From contig JAKPOU010000042.1 of the NCBI GenBank assembly GCA_029547705.1, positions 215,271 to 279,270 of the forward strand: a stretch of 64,000 bases of DNA. Direction: 5' to 3'. The notes under the pieces are model-generated. The model was not told the DNA's origin, ran no database searches, and was given only the letters and a program-made list of their open reading frames with translations. Shown here one piece after another: positions 41,588 through 48,682 of the stretch (position 1 is its first letter; each line of letters starts with the position of its first letter). The translations under genes and the position numbers were made by a program. The stretch comes from Bacteroidota bacterium (GTDB taxonomy: Bacteria > Bacteroidota > Bacteroidia > Bacteroidales > VadinHA17).

Positions 41588-42178
41588 ATGAAAGAGGAGA
41601 TGGATTTGTTTACAATCATGCCTGAAGACAAGATACCGGGAAAGGGCAAGATTCTTATTTCAGAACCTTTCCTTCCCGATACCTTTTTCAACAGGACCAT
41701 AGTATATCTTACCGAGCATAATTCCGAAGGTTCCGTGGGATTTATACTGAACAAGAAGCTTGATATAAAGGTAAGTGATGCAATTTCAGGCTTTGAGGGC
41801 TGGGAGGGATATCTGAACATGGGAGGTCCTGTTGCACCTGACACCCTTCACTACCTGCACGGACTGGGCGACCGGATAACACGGAGCGTGAAGATTGATG
41901 AAGGTATCTGGTGGGGCGGGGATATTGATATCCTCAGGGAGATGGCGATAAACCACAGTCTTCCCACTTCGCAGATCAGGTTCTTTCTGGGATATTCGGG
42001 CTGGTCAGCCGGACAGCTGGAGCGTGAGCTCAGGGAAAACTCGTGGGTTATTGCAAGAGTTCCTGCAGATGTTGTCCTGGACGACCGGATTACCATGAGC
42101 TGGAAACGGGTTCTCAGGGGATTAAAGAATAAATACCGGATCTGGGCCGATTTTCCCGAATCACCTGATATGAATTAG
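41588..42178 (+). CDS. YqgE/AlgH family protein
   Basis: A 196-residue cytosolic protein of the UPF0301 family. The ATG at 41588 (MKEEMDLFTIMPED) is preferred; an upstream start at 41540 would add a non-conserved, Cys-rich leader. The family pattern is clear: GKILISEPFLPDTFFNRTIV, SVGFILNKKL near residue 45, MGGPVAPDTLHYLHGLGD, the WWGGDI segment, and FFLGYSGWSAGQLERELREN. The biochemical role of this widespread family is unknown. Confidence 0.9.
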   Translation: MKEEMDLFTIMPEDKIPGKGKILISEPFLPDTFFNRTIVYLTEHNSEGSVGFILNKKLDIKVSDAISGFEGWEGYLNMGGPVAPDTLHYLHGLGDRITRSVKIDEGIWWGGDIDILREMAINHSLPTSQIRFFLGYSGWSAGQLERELRENSWVIARVPADVVLDDRITMSWKRVLRGLKNKYRIWADFPESPDMN

Positions 42179-42244
42179 TGTCCTCCGTATATTTAAAACC
42201 GGATATCTAATACCAGACAGCTTAGTCAGGTATTACGTTAGTCA

Positions 42245-42267
42245 GGCAGTATCAACTGCCACTTTTT
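42245..42267 (+). terminator. Candidate terminator after yqgE
   Basis: GGCAGT (42245-42250) pairs with ACTGCC (42255-42260) around an ATCA loop, followed by ACTTTTT. The stem is only 6 bp. Two copies of TTAGTCAGG (starting at 42224 and 42239) lie just before it. Confidence 0.45.
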
Positions 42268-43278
42268 CTACAGGTGTAATATTTTATATACCAGTTCCCT
42301 GAGCAGGTCGCCTTCTTCGCTTCCCAGATCCCCGACTCCTTTTGATTTCATGTCAAAAATTCTCAGCAGACTGATTATCTGAATTATCTTTGTAACACTG
42401 TAGGTCATGGCAGCAGTTTCATAGTCCCTTACAAAGAAGGGATGGATATTAAGTGCCGCCGCCACGCTGTTTTTGGACTTGTCAGTGAGATAATGGTATG
42501 CCAGCAGTTTGTTGAAGTAGCTGAAGAGGGAGGCTATTGTGAGAGTCAGGGGATTATCCCGGGGATTGGAGGCGAAGTGACTGACTATCATATTGGCCTT
42601 TAGTATGTTCCTTTCGCCGACAGCTTTTTGCAGTTCGAAATTGTTGTAATCCTTGCTGATTCCGATGTTTTTTTCAACCAGTCCGGCACTTATTACGGAA
42701 TTGCCGGGGGACAGCGTGATTATCAGCTTATTCAGCTCATTGGCAATCTTATGAAGGTCATTGCCAAGATACTCACCCAGCATTACGCTGACGTCGGGCT
42801 CGCTTTTTATACCTTCCTCCATCAGAAACCTTTCGATCCAGCCAGGGATCTGGTAATCCCTCAGCTTGTTGGAGACGAAATAAATACCGTGGTTTCCAAG
42901 GAGTCTGTACAGCCTGGTCCTTCTATCCAGAACCTTGTATTTATAATTGATTACCAGAATGGTTGATGGCAGGGGCCTTTCAATATAGATTGACAGATTC
43001 TCGATATTTCTTACTGATTGTGCCTCCTTGACAATCACGACCTGATGTGTGGCCATCATGGGATAGCGCCTGGATACTTCAATAATGTCGTTGACAGAAG
43101 TATCCTCTCCGTACAATACCATCTGGTTGAACGGCCTGTCTGCCTCGGGCAGCACGTTCTGCTCAATATGGTCGGTTATGAGGTCAATATAATACGGCTC
43201 TTCTCCTGCGAGGAAATAAACAGGTTTGAAGATTCTTTTCCTCAGTCCGGAAATAATTTCTTCGTAGCTTGTTACCAT
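42268..43278 (-). CDS. holA: DNA polymerase III delta subunit
   Basis: The clamp-loader subunit that opens the beta clamp. The 336-residue protein has the delta N-terminal domain (YFLAGEEPYYIDLITDHIEQ near residue 20, FNQMVLYGED, RYPMMATHQVVIVKEAQ), followed by the AAA+-like middle region and the all-helical C-terminal domain (NFELQKAVGERNILKANMIV, LTLTIASLFSYFNKLLAYHY). It is 1 bp after amn on the minus strand and ends beside the yqgE terminator. Confidence 0.92.
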   Translation of the reverse strand: MVTSYEEIISGLRKRIFKPVYFLAGEEPYYIDLITDHIEQNVLPEADRPFNQMVLYGEDTSVNDIIEVSRRYPMMATHQVVIVKEAQSVRNIENLSIYIERPLPSTILVINYKYKVLDRRTRLYRLLGNHGIYFVSNKLRDYQIPGWIERFLMEEGIKSEPDVSVMLGEYLGNDLHKIANELNKLIITLSPGNSVISAGLVEKNIGISKDYNNFELQKAVGERNILKANMIVSHFASNPRDNPLTLTIASLFSYFNKLLAYHYLTDKSKNSVAAALNIHPFFVRDYETAAMTYSVTKIIQIISLLRIFDMKSKGVGDLGSEEGDLLRELVYKILHL

Positions 43279-43279
43279 T

Positions 43280-44053
43280 TCAGAACCTGAGATGTTTTAC
43301 CGAGATTCCGTTGTTCTTTATTTCACGCAGGGCATCTATTCCGATCTTCAGATGTATTTCTGTAAATTTATCGCTTACCTTCCTGTCACTTTCTTCCGTC
43401 TTGATGCCTGCTGATATCATGGGCTGATCTGAAACAAGAAGCAATGCTCCCGTGGAAATTTCATTCGCGAATCCCACCGTAAATATAGTAGCAGTTTCCA
43501 TATCAATGGCCATGGCCCTTGTTTTTACCAGATATTTTTTAAACCTGGCATCATATTCCCACACCCTGCGGTTTGTAGTATAGACCGTTCCCGTCCAGTA
43601 TTCCTTGTTATGCCGGATTATTGACGCGGATATGGCGCTCTGCAGCTGGAAAGCCGGCAGTGCAGGCACCTCCACGGGCAGGTAGTCATTGGAGGTTCCG
43701 TCACTCCTGATGGCGGCAATGGGAAGAATAAGGTCACCCAGGTTGTTCCTTTTCTTCAGGCCTCCGCACTTGCCCAGGAACAATACCGCGCTGGGCGATA
43801 CTGCACTGAGGAGATCCATCACCGTTGCGGCATTGGGACTGCCCATTCCGAAATTGATAATGGTGATTCCATCCTCGGAGGTGGCGCTGGGCATATTCTT
43901 GTCAAGACCCTCTGTTTTTACATTGTTCAGTTTTGCAAAAAGCTCAACATAACTGATAAAATTCGTCAGGAGAAAATATTTGCCGAACGATTCTATGCTT
44001 TTCCCGGTATATCTCGGAAGCCAGTTGTTGACAATGTCTTCTTTGGTTTTCAT
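43280..44053 (-). CDS. amn: AMP nucleosidase
   Basis: Hydrolyses AMP to adenine and ribose 5-phosphate. The 257-residue protein has the nucleoside-phosphorylase fold of the short bacterial AMP nucleosidases: ITIINFGMGSPNAATVMDLL near residue 63, VLFLGKCGGLKKRNNLGDLI near 90, and the base/ribose site AMAIDMETATIFTVGFANE near 180. LLLVSDQPM follows. It is the first gene of the minus-strand pair with holA, with its promoter in the 58-bp gap to the divergent HsdR-N gene. Confidence 0.9.
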   Translation of the reverse strand: MKTKEDIVNNWLPRYTGKSIESFGKYFLLTNFISYVELFAKLNNVKTEGLDKNMPSATSEDGITIINFGMGSPNAATVMDLLSAVSPSAVLFLGKCGGLKKRNNLGDLILPIAAIRSDGTSNDYLPVEVPALPAFQLQSAISASIIRHNKEYWTGTVYTTNRRVWEYDARFKKYLVKTRAMAIDMETATIFTVGFANEISTGALLLVSDQPMISAGIKTEESDRKVSDKFTEIHLKIGIDALREIKNNGISVKHLRF

Positions 44054-44081
44054 TGTTGCAGACCTGTATTGATTATATCAA

Positions 44082-44089
44082 TATATTTG
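44082..44089 (+). promoter_or_regulatory. Candidate -7 box (TATATTTG) for the HsdR-N/NUDIX operon
   Basis: TATATTTG lies 22 bp before the TTG start at 44112. An opposed -7 box for amn (minus strand TACTTTTG, 44094-44101) is 4 bp away, so the two divergent promoters would overlap and may compete. Confidence 0.45.
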
Positions 44090-44093
44090 CGTT

Positions 44094-44101
44094 CAAAAGT
44101 A
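44094..44101 (-). promoter_or_regulatory. Candidate -7 box (TACTTTTG) for amn
   Basis: An exact TAnnTTTG match on the minus strand, 40 bp before the amn ATG, overlapping the region of the oppositely directed HsdR-N promoter. Confidence 0.35.
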
Positions 44102-44111
44102 CAAAACAAAG

Positions 44112-44576
44112 TTGAAAGAGTTAAATCTGCCGGAATATTCGTTCAGGATCATTGAAAGGGACGGCAAGAGGATGATTCTCGATGTCCTCAGGAGAAAGTA
44201 TGTGAGGCTGACTCCTGAAGAGTGGGTAAGACAGAATTTTGTACAATACCTGATTCAGGAGGGGCATTATCCTTCCGGACTTATTGGAATTGAAGTGCCG
44301 GCTCCCTTCAACAGGCTGAAAAAGAGAGTGGATGTTCTTGTTCATGACCGCAGCGGCAGACCGCTTATGATAGTTGAATGCAAATCATATGACCTTTCCC
44401 TGGATGATGCTGTTTTTGAGCAGATTGCAACCTACAATATGAAGTACAATGTTCCCTTCCTTGTGGTAACGAACGGTATGCACCACTATGCATGCAGGCT
44501 GGGAGCCGGATCTGCCAGACCTGTATATCTGAACGTCATACCCCTTTATGAAGAACTTACAGATCTGATTCAATGA
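44112..44576 (+). CDS. Solo HsdR N-terminal (PD-(D/E)XK nuclease-fold) protein
   Basis: A 154-residue protein starting at TTG 44112 (no ATG fits). It contains the type I restriction enzyme R-subunit N-terminal domain: YPSGLIGIEVPAPFNRLKKR near residue 55, then the catalytic D-x-ECK pattern in RVDVLVHD and LMIVECKSYD (Asp about 77, Glu/Lys about 93-95), and VFEQIATYNMKYNVPFLVVT. No helicase, HsdM or HsdS is nearby, so it is not a restriction system. Such solo proteins are common near holA in Bacteroidota. Its stop overlaps the next start (ATGA). Confidence 0.85.
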   Translation: MKELNLPEYSFRIIERDGKRMILDVLRRKYVRLTPEEWVRQNFVQYLIQEGHYPSGLIGIEVPAPFNRLKKRVDVLVHDRSGRPLMIVECKSYDLSLDDAVFEQIATYNMKYNVPFLVVTNGMHHYACRLGAGSARPVYLNVIPLYEELTDLIQ

Positions 44577-45562
44577 TTGATGTCTGTTGTGCAATTATCA
44601 GGAATGTGGAAAATGAAATCCTTGTGGTACAGAACGGGGAACAGGACGATCATGCCTTCAAGTGGGAATTCCCTGGGGGAAAGAGAAAGAAGGGTGAAAG
44701 CGGGGAGGAATGCATAATAAGGGAAATAAGGGAGGAACTGTTCATGGATATAGTTATCTGCGGCAGCCTTGATCCTGTTGTTTATGATTACGGACACAAG
44801 AAAATAAGGCTTTTTCCCTTTGTCTGTGATACCCTTGATGAACTGCCGGTTCTTACGGAACATATTGATTTCAGGTGGTGCATGGAGGAAGAACTGGGGA
44901 CGATTGACTTTTCCGGAGCCGACCTGCATGTTCTGAAACAGTACACGGGCGATATATGCGGATCATCTTCCCCGGCAGCCGCTGAACCCCTCGGGGGTAT
45001 CGATGCGGGTACGGAAAAAGAGATAAAGGGAATGATCAATTCGATGATCAGTACCAGGGAAGCGGACTGGCTGGCTGCCGGTGCACCGGATAACCCGGAA
45101 CTCATTCTGAAATTACTGGAATATTCATACAGCGATGACAGGAAATTGTCGTTCCGTGCTTCATGGACCCTGACAAAAATATCCGATAAAAATCCTGAAA
45201 TCATAATTCCGCACATACCGGGAATGATTGAAAGGCTTGATGAGACCGTTAATGAAAGCACCCGCCGGTCCTTCCTGAGGATCATTTCCCTGAGAAATAT
45301 CACGCTATTGAGCCTTAAACATCACGGGATCCTGGCTGACCATTGTTTCAGAGCCCTGAATTCCAAACTTTCGGCTGTTGCCATCAAATCCTATTCAATG
45401 GAAATAATTTACCGCCTTACCCTGATCTATCCCGAGCTGGCCAATGAGCTTTCGGCTTCCATAAACATGCTCAGCGGAGAAAGCCGGGAAGGGATAGTTG
45501 CCAGGGGAAGGGCAATTCTTGGAAAACTGGCAGGAATCATTCCGGACGGAAAGGAAAATTAA
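44573..45562 (+). CDS. NUDIX hydrolase fused to a HEAT/ARM-like repeat domain
   Basis: A 329-residue two-domain protein. Residues 1-128 are a MutT-like NUDIX domain with the full box GKRKKGESGEECIIREIREE (residues 36-55) followed by LF, and the MutT-type FKWEFPGGK. Residues about 145-325 are all-helical with repeat-like units (ILKLLEYSYSDDRKLSFRAS, LTKISDKNPEIIIPHIPGMI, STRRSFLRIISLRNITLLSL, LADHCFRALNSKLSAVAIKS). The likely activity is hydrolysis of an oxidised nucleotide or similar compound; the helical part may bind a partner. It overlaps the HsdR-N gene by 4 bp. Confidence 0.82.
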   Translation: MIDVCCAIIRNVENEILVVQNGEQDDHAFKWEFPGGKRKKGESGEECIIREIREELFMDIVICGSLDPVVYDYGHKKIRLFPFVCDTLDELPVLTEHIDFRWCMEEELGTIDFSGADLHVLKQYTGDICGSSSPAAAEPLGGIDAGTEKEIKGMINSMISTREADWLAAGAPDNPELILKLLEYSYSDDRKLSFRASWTLTKISDKNPEIIIPHIPGMIERLDETVNESTRRSFLRIISLRNITLLSLKHHGILADHCFRALNSKLSAVAIKSYSMEIIYRLTLIYPELANELSASINMLSGESREGIVARGRAILGKLAGIIPDGKEN

Positions 45563-46176
45563 TCGAATACGGGTTCCCACAGTGTGTGTCCGTGAGCTTC
45601 GAAGCACATGTCAATTTGTTTCCTGGTTGTCCGTTCCGTTGAAAGCCCCGGAAGGTCGTTCCGGGAAAAGAATCCTGCGGCAAATGTTTCTGTGTTGTCC
45701 CTGAAGCTGCCGCTCACCATTTTACATTCAACAAAAACTTTATAAATTGTATAGGGGTAGGGATGGTCATTATGCCTGCCGGCAAGCTGAAGTGCGATTA
45801 TCCTTTCAGGTATGACCGACACGCCCGCTTCTTCAAGGCATTCCCTTTCAACGGATTCACTCACCGAGGAATTGACATCTGCCCAGCCTCCGGGAAGGGC
45901 CCATTTCCCGTCGATTTTTTCCCTCACCAGAAGGATCCTGTCATCGCTGATCACGGACGCCCTTACATCAACCTTCGGAGTCTGATAGCCGGTCTCTCCC
46001 GCAAAAAGATCCCTCAGCTTCTCGTGGCTCACCTCAGTGTAATGATGCATTATCTCAACCGAAAGATCCCTCAGCATCCGGTACCTGTCGGCATCATACT
46101 GATTTTCCGCAAAAGCCAGACCTGCCTGAGCTATTGACTGGATCTGGATGACCCAGTCAAGCCATTTATATTTCAT
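45559..46176 (-). CDS. NUDIX hydrolase with N-terminal helical domain
   Basis: A 205-residue protein starting at ATG 46176 (MKYKWLDWVIQIQSIAQAGL). Residues 1-60 form the helical NUDIX-N segment found in a group of ADP-ribose-pyrophosphatase-like enzymes. The NUDIX box follows KWALPGGWADVNSSVSESVE with ERECLEEAGVSV (about residues 91-115). LAGRHNDHPYPYTIYKVFVE is typical of the same group. It ends tail-to-tail with the NUDIX-HEAT gene; the two stop codons overlap within the palindrome ATTAAT. The substrate is not determined. Confidence 0.88.
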   Translation of the reverse strand: MKYKWLDWVIQIQSIAQAGLAFAENQYDADRYRMLRDLSVEIMHHYTEVSHEKLRDLFAGETGYQTPKVDVRASVISDDRILLVREKIDGKWALPGGWADVNSSVSESVERECLEEAGVSVIPERIIALQLAGRHNDHPYPYTIYKVFVECKMVSGSFRDNTETFAAGFFSRNDLPGLSTERTTRKQIDMCFEAHGHTLWEPVFD

Positions 46177-46256
46177 AAAAGAGGAAATATATTTTGAGTA
46201 ATGAATTATTTCGTAAAATTGCAACAAAAATCAAACAAATGCTAATCCCGTCCTGA

Positions 46257-47246
46257 ATGACATTTCTATATATAATCATAGGGCTGGTTCTGATATTTGA
46301 TTTCATTAACGGCTTTCATGATTCTGCCAATTCGATAGCCACTATCGTTTCAACCAAGGTTCTGTCACCATTCAATGCCGTTCTGATGGCGGCTTTATTC
46401 AATTTTATAGCATTCACCGTATTCCCGCTGAAGGTTGCAGCCACCATGGGTAAGGGAATTATTGATCCGGGAGCTGTCACACTGACAGTTATAGCAGGTG
46501 CGCTGGTTGCAGCCATCACCTGGAATCTGCTCACCTGGTGGTGGGGACTTCCCTCAACCTCGTCCCATACACTTGTGGGCGGACTGGTGGGTGCTTCAAT
46601 TGCCGGTTCAGGACCGGGTTCGGTCATTTCCGGGGGAGTGCTCAAAATAGCTGCATTCATCGTGATAGCTCCGCTGCTGGGTATGATTATATCATTTGTC
46701 ATATCCGTAATTGTAATGAACCTGATCAGAAATTTTTCCCCTTCGGTTATTGACAAACACTTCAAAAGGCTTCAGATTTTGTCGGCTGCCGCATTCAGTC
46801 TGGGACATGGCGGGAACGATGCACAGAAATCAATGGGTATTATCTGGATAGCTTTGATAACCATGGGGTTATCTTCTATTGAAGACAGCAGGCCGGATTT
46901 CTGGGTAATTATTTCGTGTCAGGCAGCCATAGCTCTCGGAACCCTTTTCGGAGGCTGGAGAATAGTGAAGACCATGGGTCAGAAGATTACCAAGCTCAGA
47001 TCCTTTGAAGGCTTTTGTGCAGAAACAGCCGGGGCCCTCACTCTGTTTGGAGCAACCCATTTCGGCATACCGGTCAGCACAACCCACACCATCACCGGAT
47101 CCATTATCGGTGTCGGTGCGATCAAGGGTCTGTCGGCCGTTAAATGGGGTGTCACCGGGAAGATATTTCTTGCCTGGATATTTACCATACCCGTATCAGC
47201 CCTTATCGGTGCCCTGATGTATTATTTCTTCGAGGCAATATTCTGA
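46257..47246 (+). CDS. Inorganic phosphate transporter, PiT family
   Basis: A low-affinity phosphate:cation symporter of 329 residues with about ten transmembrane helices. Both halves of the inverted repeat carry the family signature: FDFINGFHDSANSIATIVST near residue 14 and SLGHGGNDAQKSMGIIWIAL near 181. STSSHTLVGGLVGASIAGSG and VSTTHTITGSIIGVGAIKGL are the matching substrate-site segments. No PhoU-like gene (DUF47) adjoins it, which is often the case when one is present elsewhere. Confidence 0.94.
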   Translation: MTFLYIIIGLVLIFDFINGFHDSANSIATIVSTKVLSPFNAVLMAALFNFIAFTVFPLKVAATMGKGIIDPGAVTLTVIAGALVAAITWNLLTWWWGLPSTSSHTLVGGLVGASIAGSGPGSVISGGVLKIAAFIVIAPLLGMIISFVISVIVMNLIRNFSPSVIDKHFKRLQILSAAAFSLGHGGNDAQKSMGIIWIALITMGLSSIEDSRPDFWVIISCQAAIALGTLFGGWRIVKTMGQKITKLRSFEGFCAETAGALTLFGATHFGIPVSTTHTITGSIIGVGAIKGLSAVKWGVTGKIFLAWIFTIPVSALIGALMYYFFEAIF

Positions 47247-47260
47247 ATATACAGTGGGAT

Positions 47261-48682
47261 TCAGGGCTGAACGGCAGGTGCCATTCTGCTGTGGCCTGCA
47301 GGCAGATGAGCAGCCTGCTCCCGGTAATTCCCGGTCAGTATTTCCAGTTCAGTCAGGGCGATCCGGTGATTCATGCGTGCCGCAAACAGATCTGCTTCCG
47401 CCCTTGCCATTGCTGCCCTGGCAGATAAAAGATCGGCCTCCAGGTTCAGGCCCGACCTGCGTTTATCAGTATGTATCCTGAGATCTGCGCTGCGGTAATC
47501 ACACACTTTTGCGGCAACCTTTATCAGTTCCTCTGCCTGCCTGATCCTGCGCATTGCCGCGGCAATATCCCTGTTCACCTGCTCCCGTGTATTGATCAGG
47601 TTTTCCTCAGCCTGCAGCCTGCTGAGCGACCTCTGTCTCTGAACAGTCCTGTTGGTCAGTACGTCCTGAAGGTTCCACTGGACTGAGGCCCCGATAAAAG
47701 CATTGTTTCTCGGGTAAATATCAGTTCCTTCCTGATAGGTGTAGCCGCCCAGGAGGCCTATGTCGGGGAGATAGCTGAATTTTGCGGCTTTAATGGCATA
47801 ATCGGCCATTAAACGGGTCAGTCCGGCATTTTTCAGATCCTTGTTGTTTTCAATATCAGGGATTGCAGAACTGCCGGCCGGGAAGGGATCCGCCAGTAAA
47901 TAATCTTCCTCGGGGGGGAGAAGTGTCAGGCGGGTATCCGGATTTAATCCTGTGAGATGCAGCAGGCCGGCAGTCAGATCCTCATGTTCAATCTGCAGCT
48001 TAAGAAGGTTCTGCTCTTCATCCGCTGCTGCAGCCGATAATCCGAACATGCCGGATTCAGTTGCCTTTCCCGCTTTCACGGCAATTTCCGCGTCGGCCAG
48101 TCTGGTTTCTGCCAGCAATAATTTTAATTCTGCCTCTTCTATCTTCTTTTCCGATATGAGAAGTCCGAAATAGAGTTTTTCAACTCCCTGCCTTATCTGA
48201 AGGGCTGCCTTGTCATATTCGTTTTTTGCAATCTCAAGTTCAGTTTCCGTTATCCTGACCCCGGCATTTATCTTTCCGAGCTGGCTCACCGGCTGATAAA
48301 GACTTACCCCTGCATTGTAAACATTGTGGCTTCCCACCTCAATAATCTCATCTATGGCAGGCAGGGGAATGATCATGCCGCCAAGGGGAAGCTGTCCGAA
48401 TCTGCCTTTTTCAATGGAAATACTCGGCAGACTGGTATTATACTGGTAACTGCCGCCCAATCCGACAACGGGCAGATATTTGATCCTGCTTTCAGTGACT
48501 TTTTGTTCTTTTTCGTTGACCTGCAGCTTTTTGATATTTAAAAGACGATTGTTTTGAAGTGCTATCTCAACTGCCTTGTCCAGGCTCAGCACAGATATAT
48601 CCTGGGATACGGATTCTGCAATGAGAAGAAAGGGTAAAATAATTCCCGCCACTGATTTCTTCAATAAAACATTAATTTCCAC
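47261..48682 (-). CDS. TolC-family outer-membrane efflux protein
   Basis: A 473-residue exported channel with signal peptide (IILPFLLIAESVSQ). The OEP domain repeats are seen as long amphipathic helices (LNIKKLQVNEKEQKVTESRI, NEYDKAALQIRQGVEKLYFG, NTREQVNRDIAAAMRRIRQA) alternating with barrel strands (VVGLGGSYQYNTSLP, DIGLLGGYTY). It is the last gene of an adaptor-pump-channel operon and overlaps the RND gene by 11 bp. Confidence 0.92.
   Translation of the reverse strand: MEINVLLKKSVAGIILPFLLIAESVSQDISVLSLDKAVEIALQNNRLLNIKKLQVNEKEQKVTESRIKYLPVVGLGGSYQYNTSLPSISIEKGRFGQLPLGGMIIPLPAIDEIIEVGSHNVYNAGVSLYQPVSQLGKINAGVRITETELEIAKNEYDKAALQIRQGVEKLYFGLLISEKKIEEAELKLLLAETRLADAEIAVKAGKATESGMFGLSAAAADEEQNLLKLQIEHEDLTAGLLHLTGLNPDTRLTLLPPEEDYLLADPFPAGSSAIPDIENNKDLKNAGLTRLMADYAIKAAKFSYLPDIGLLGGYTYQEGTDIYPRNNAFIGASVQWNLQDVLTNRTVQRQRSLSRLQAEENLINTREQVNRDIAAAMRRIRQAEELIKVAAKVCDYRSADLRIHTDKRRSGLNLEADLLSARAAMARAEADLFAARMNHRIALTELEILTGNYREQAAHLPAGHSRMAPAVQP

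Noticed and set aside
44112-44576. Type I restriction system
   Set aside because: Only the N-terminal nuclease-type domain is present; no helicase part, HsdM or HsdS lies in the surroundings.
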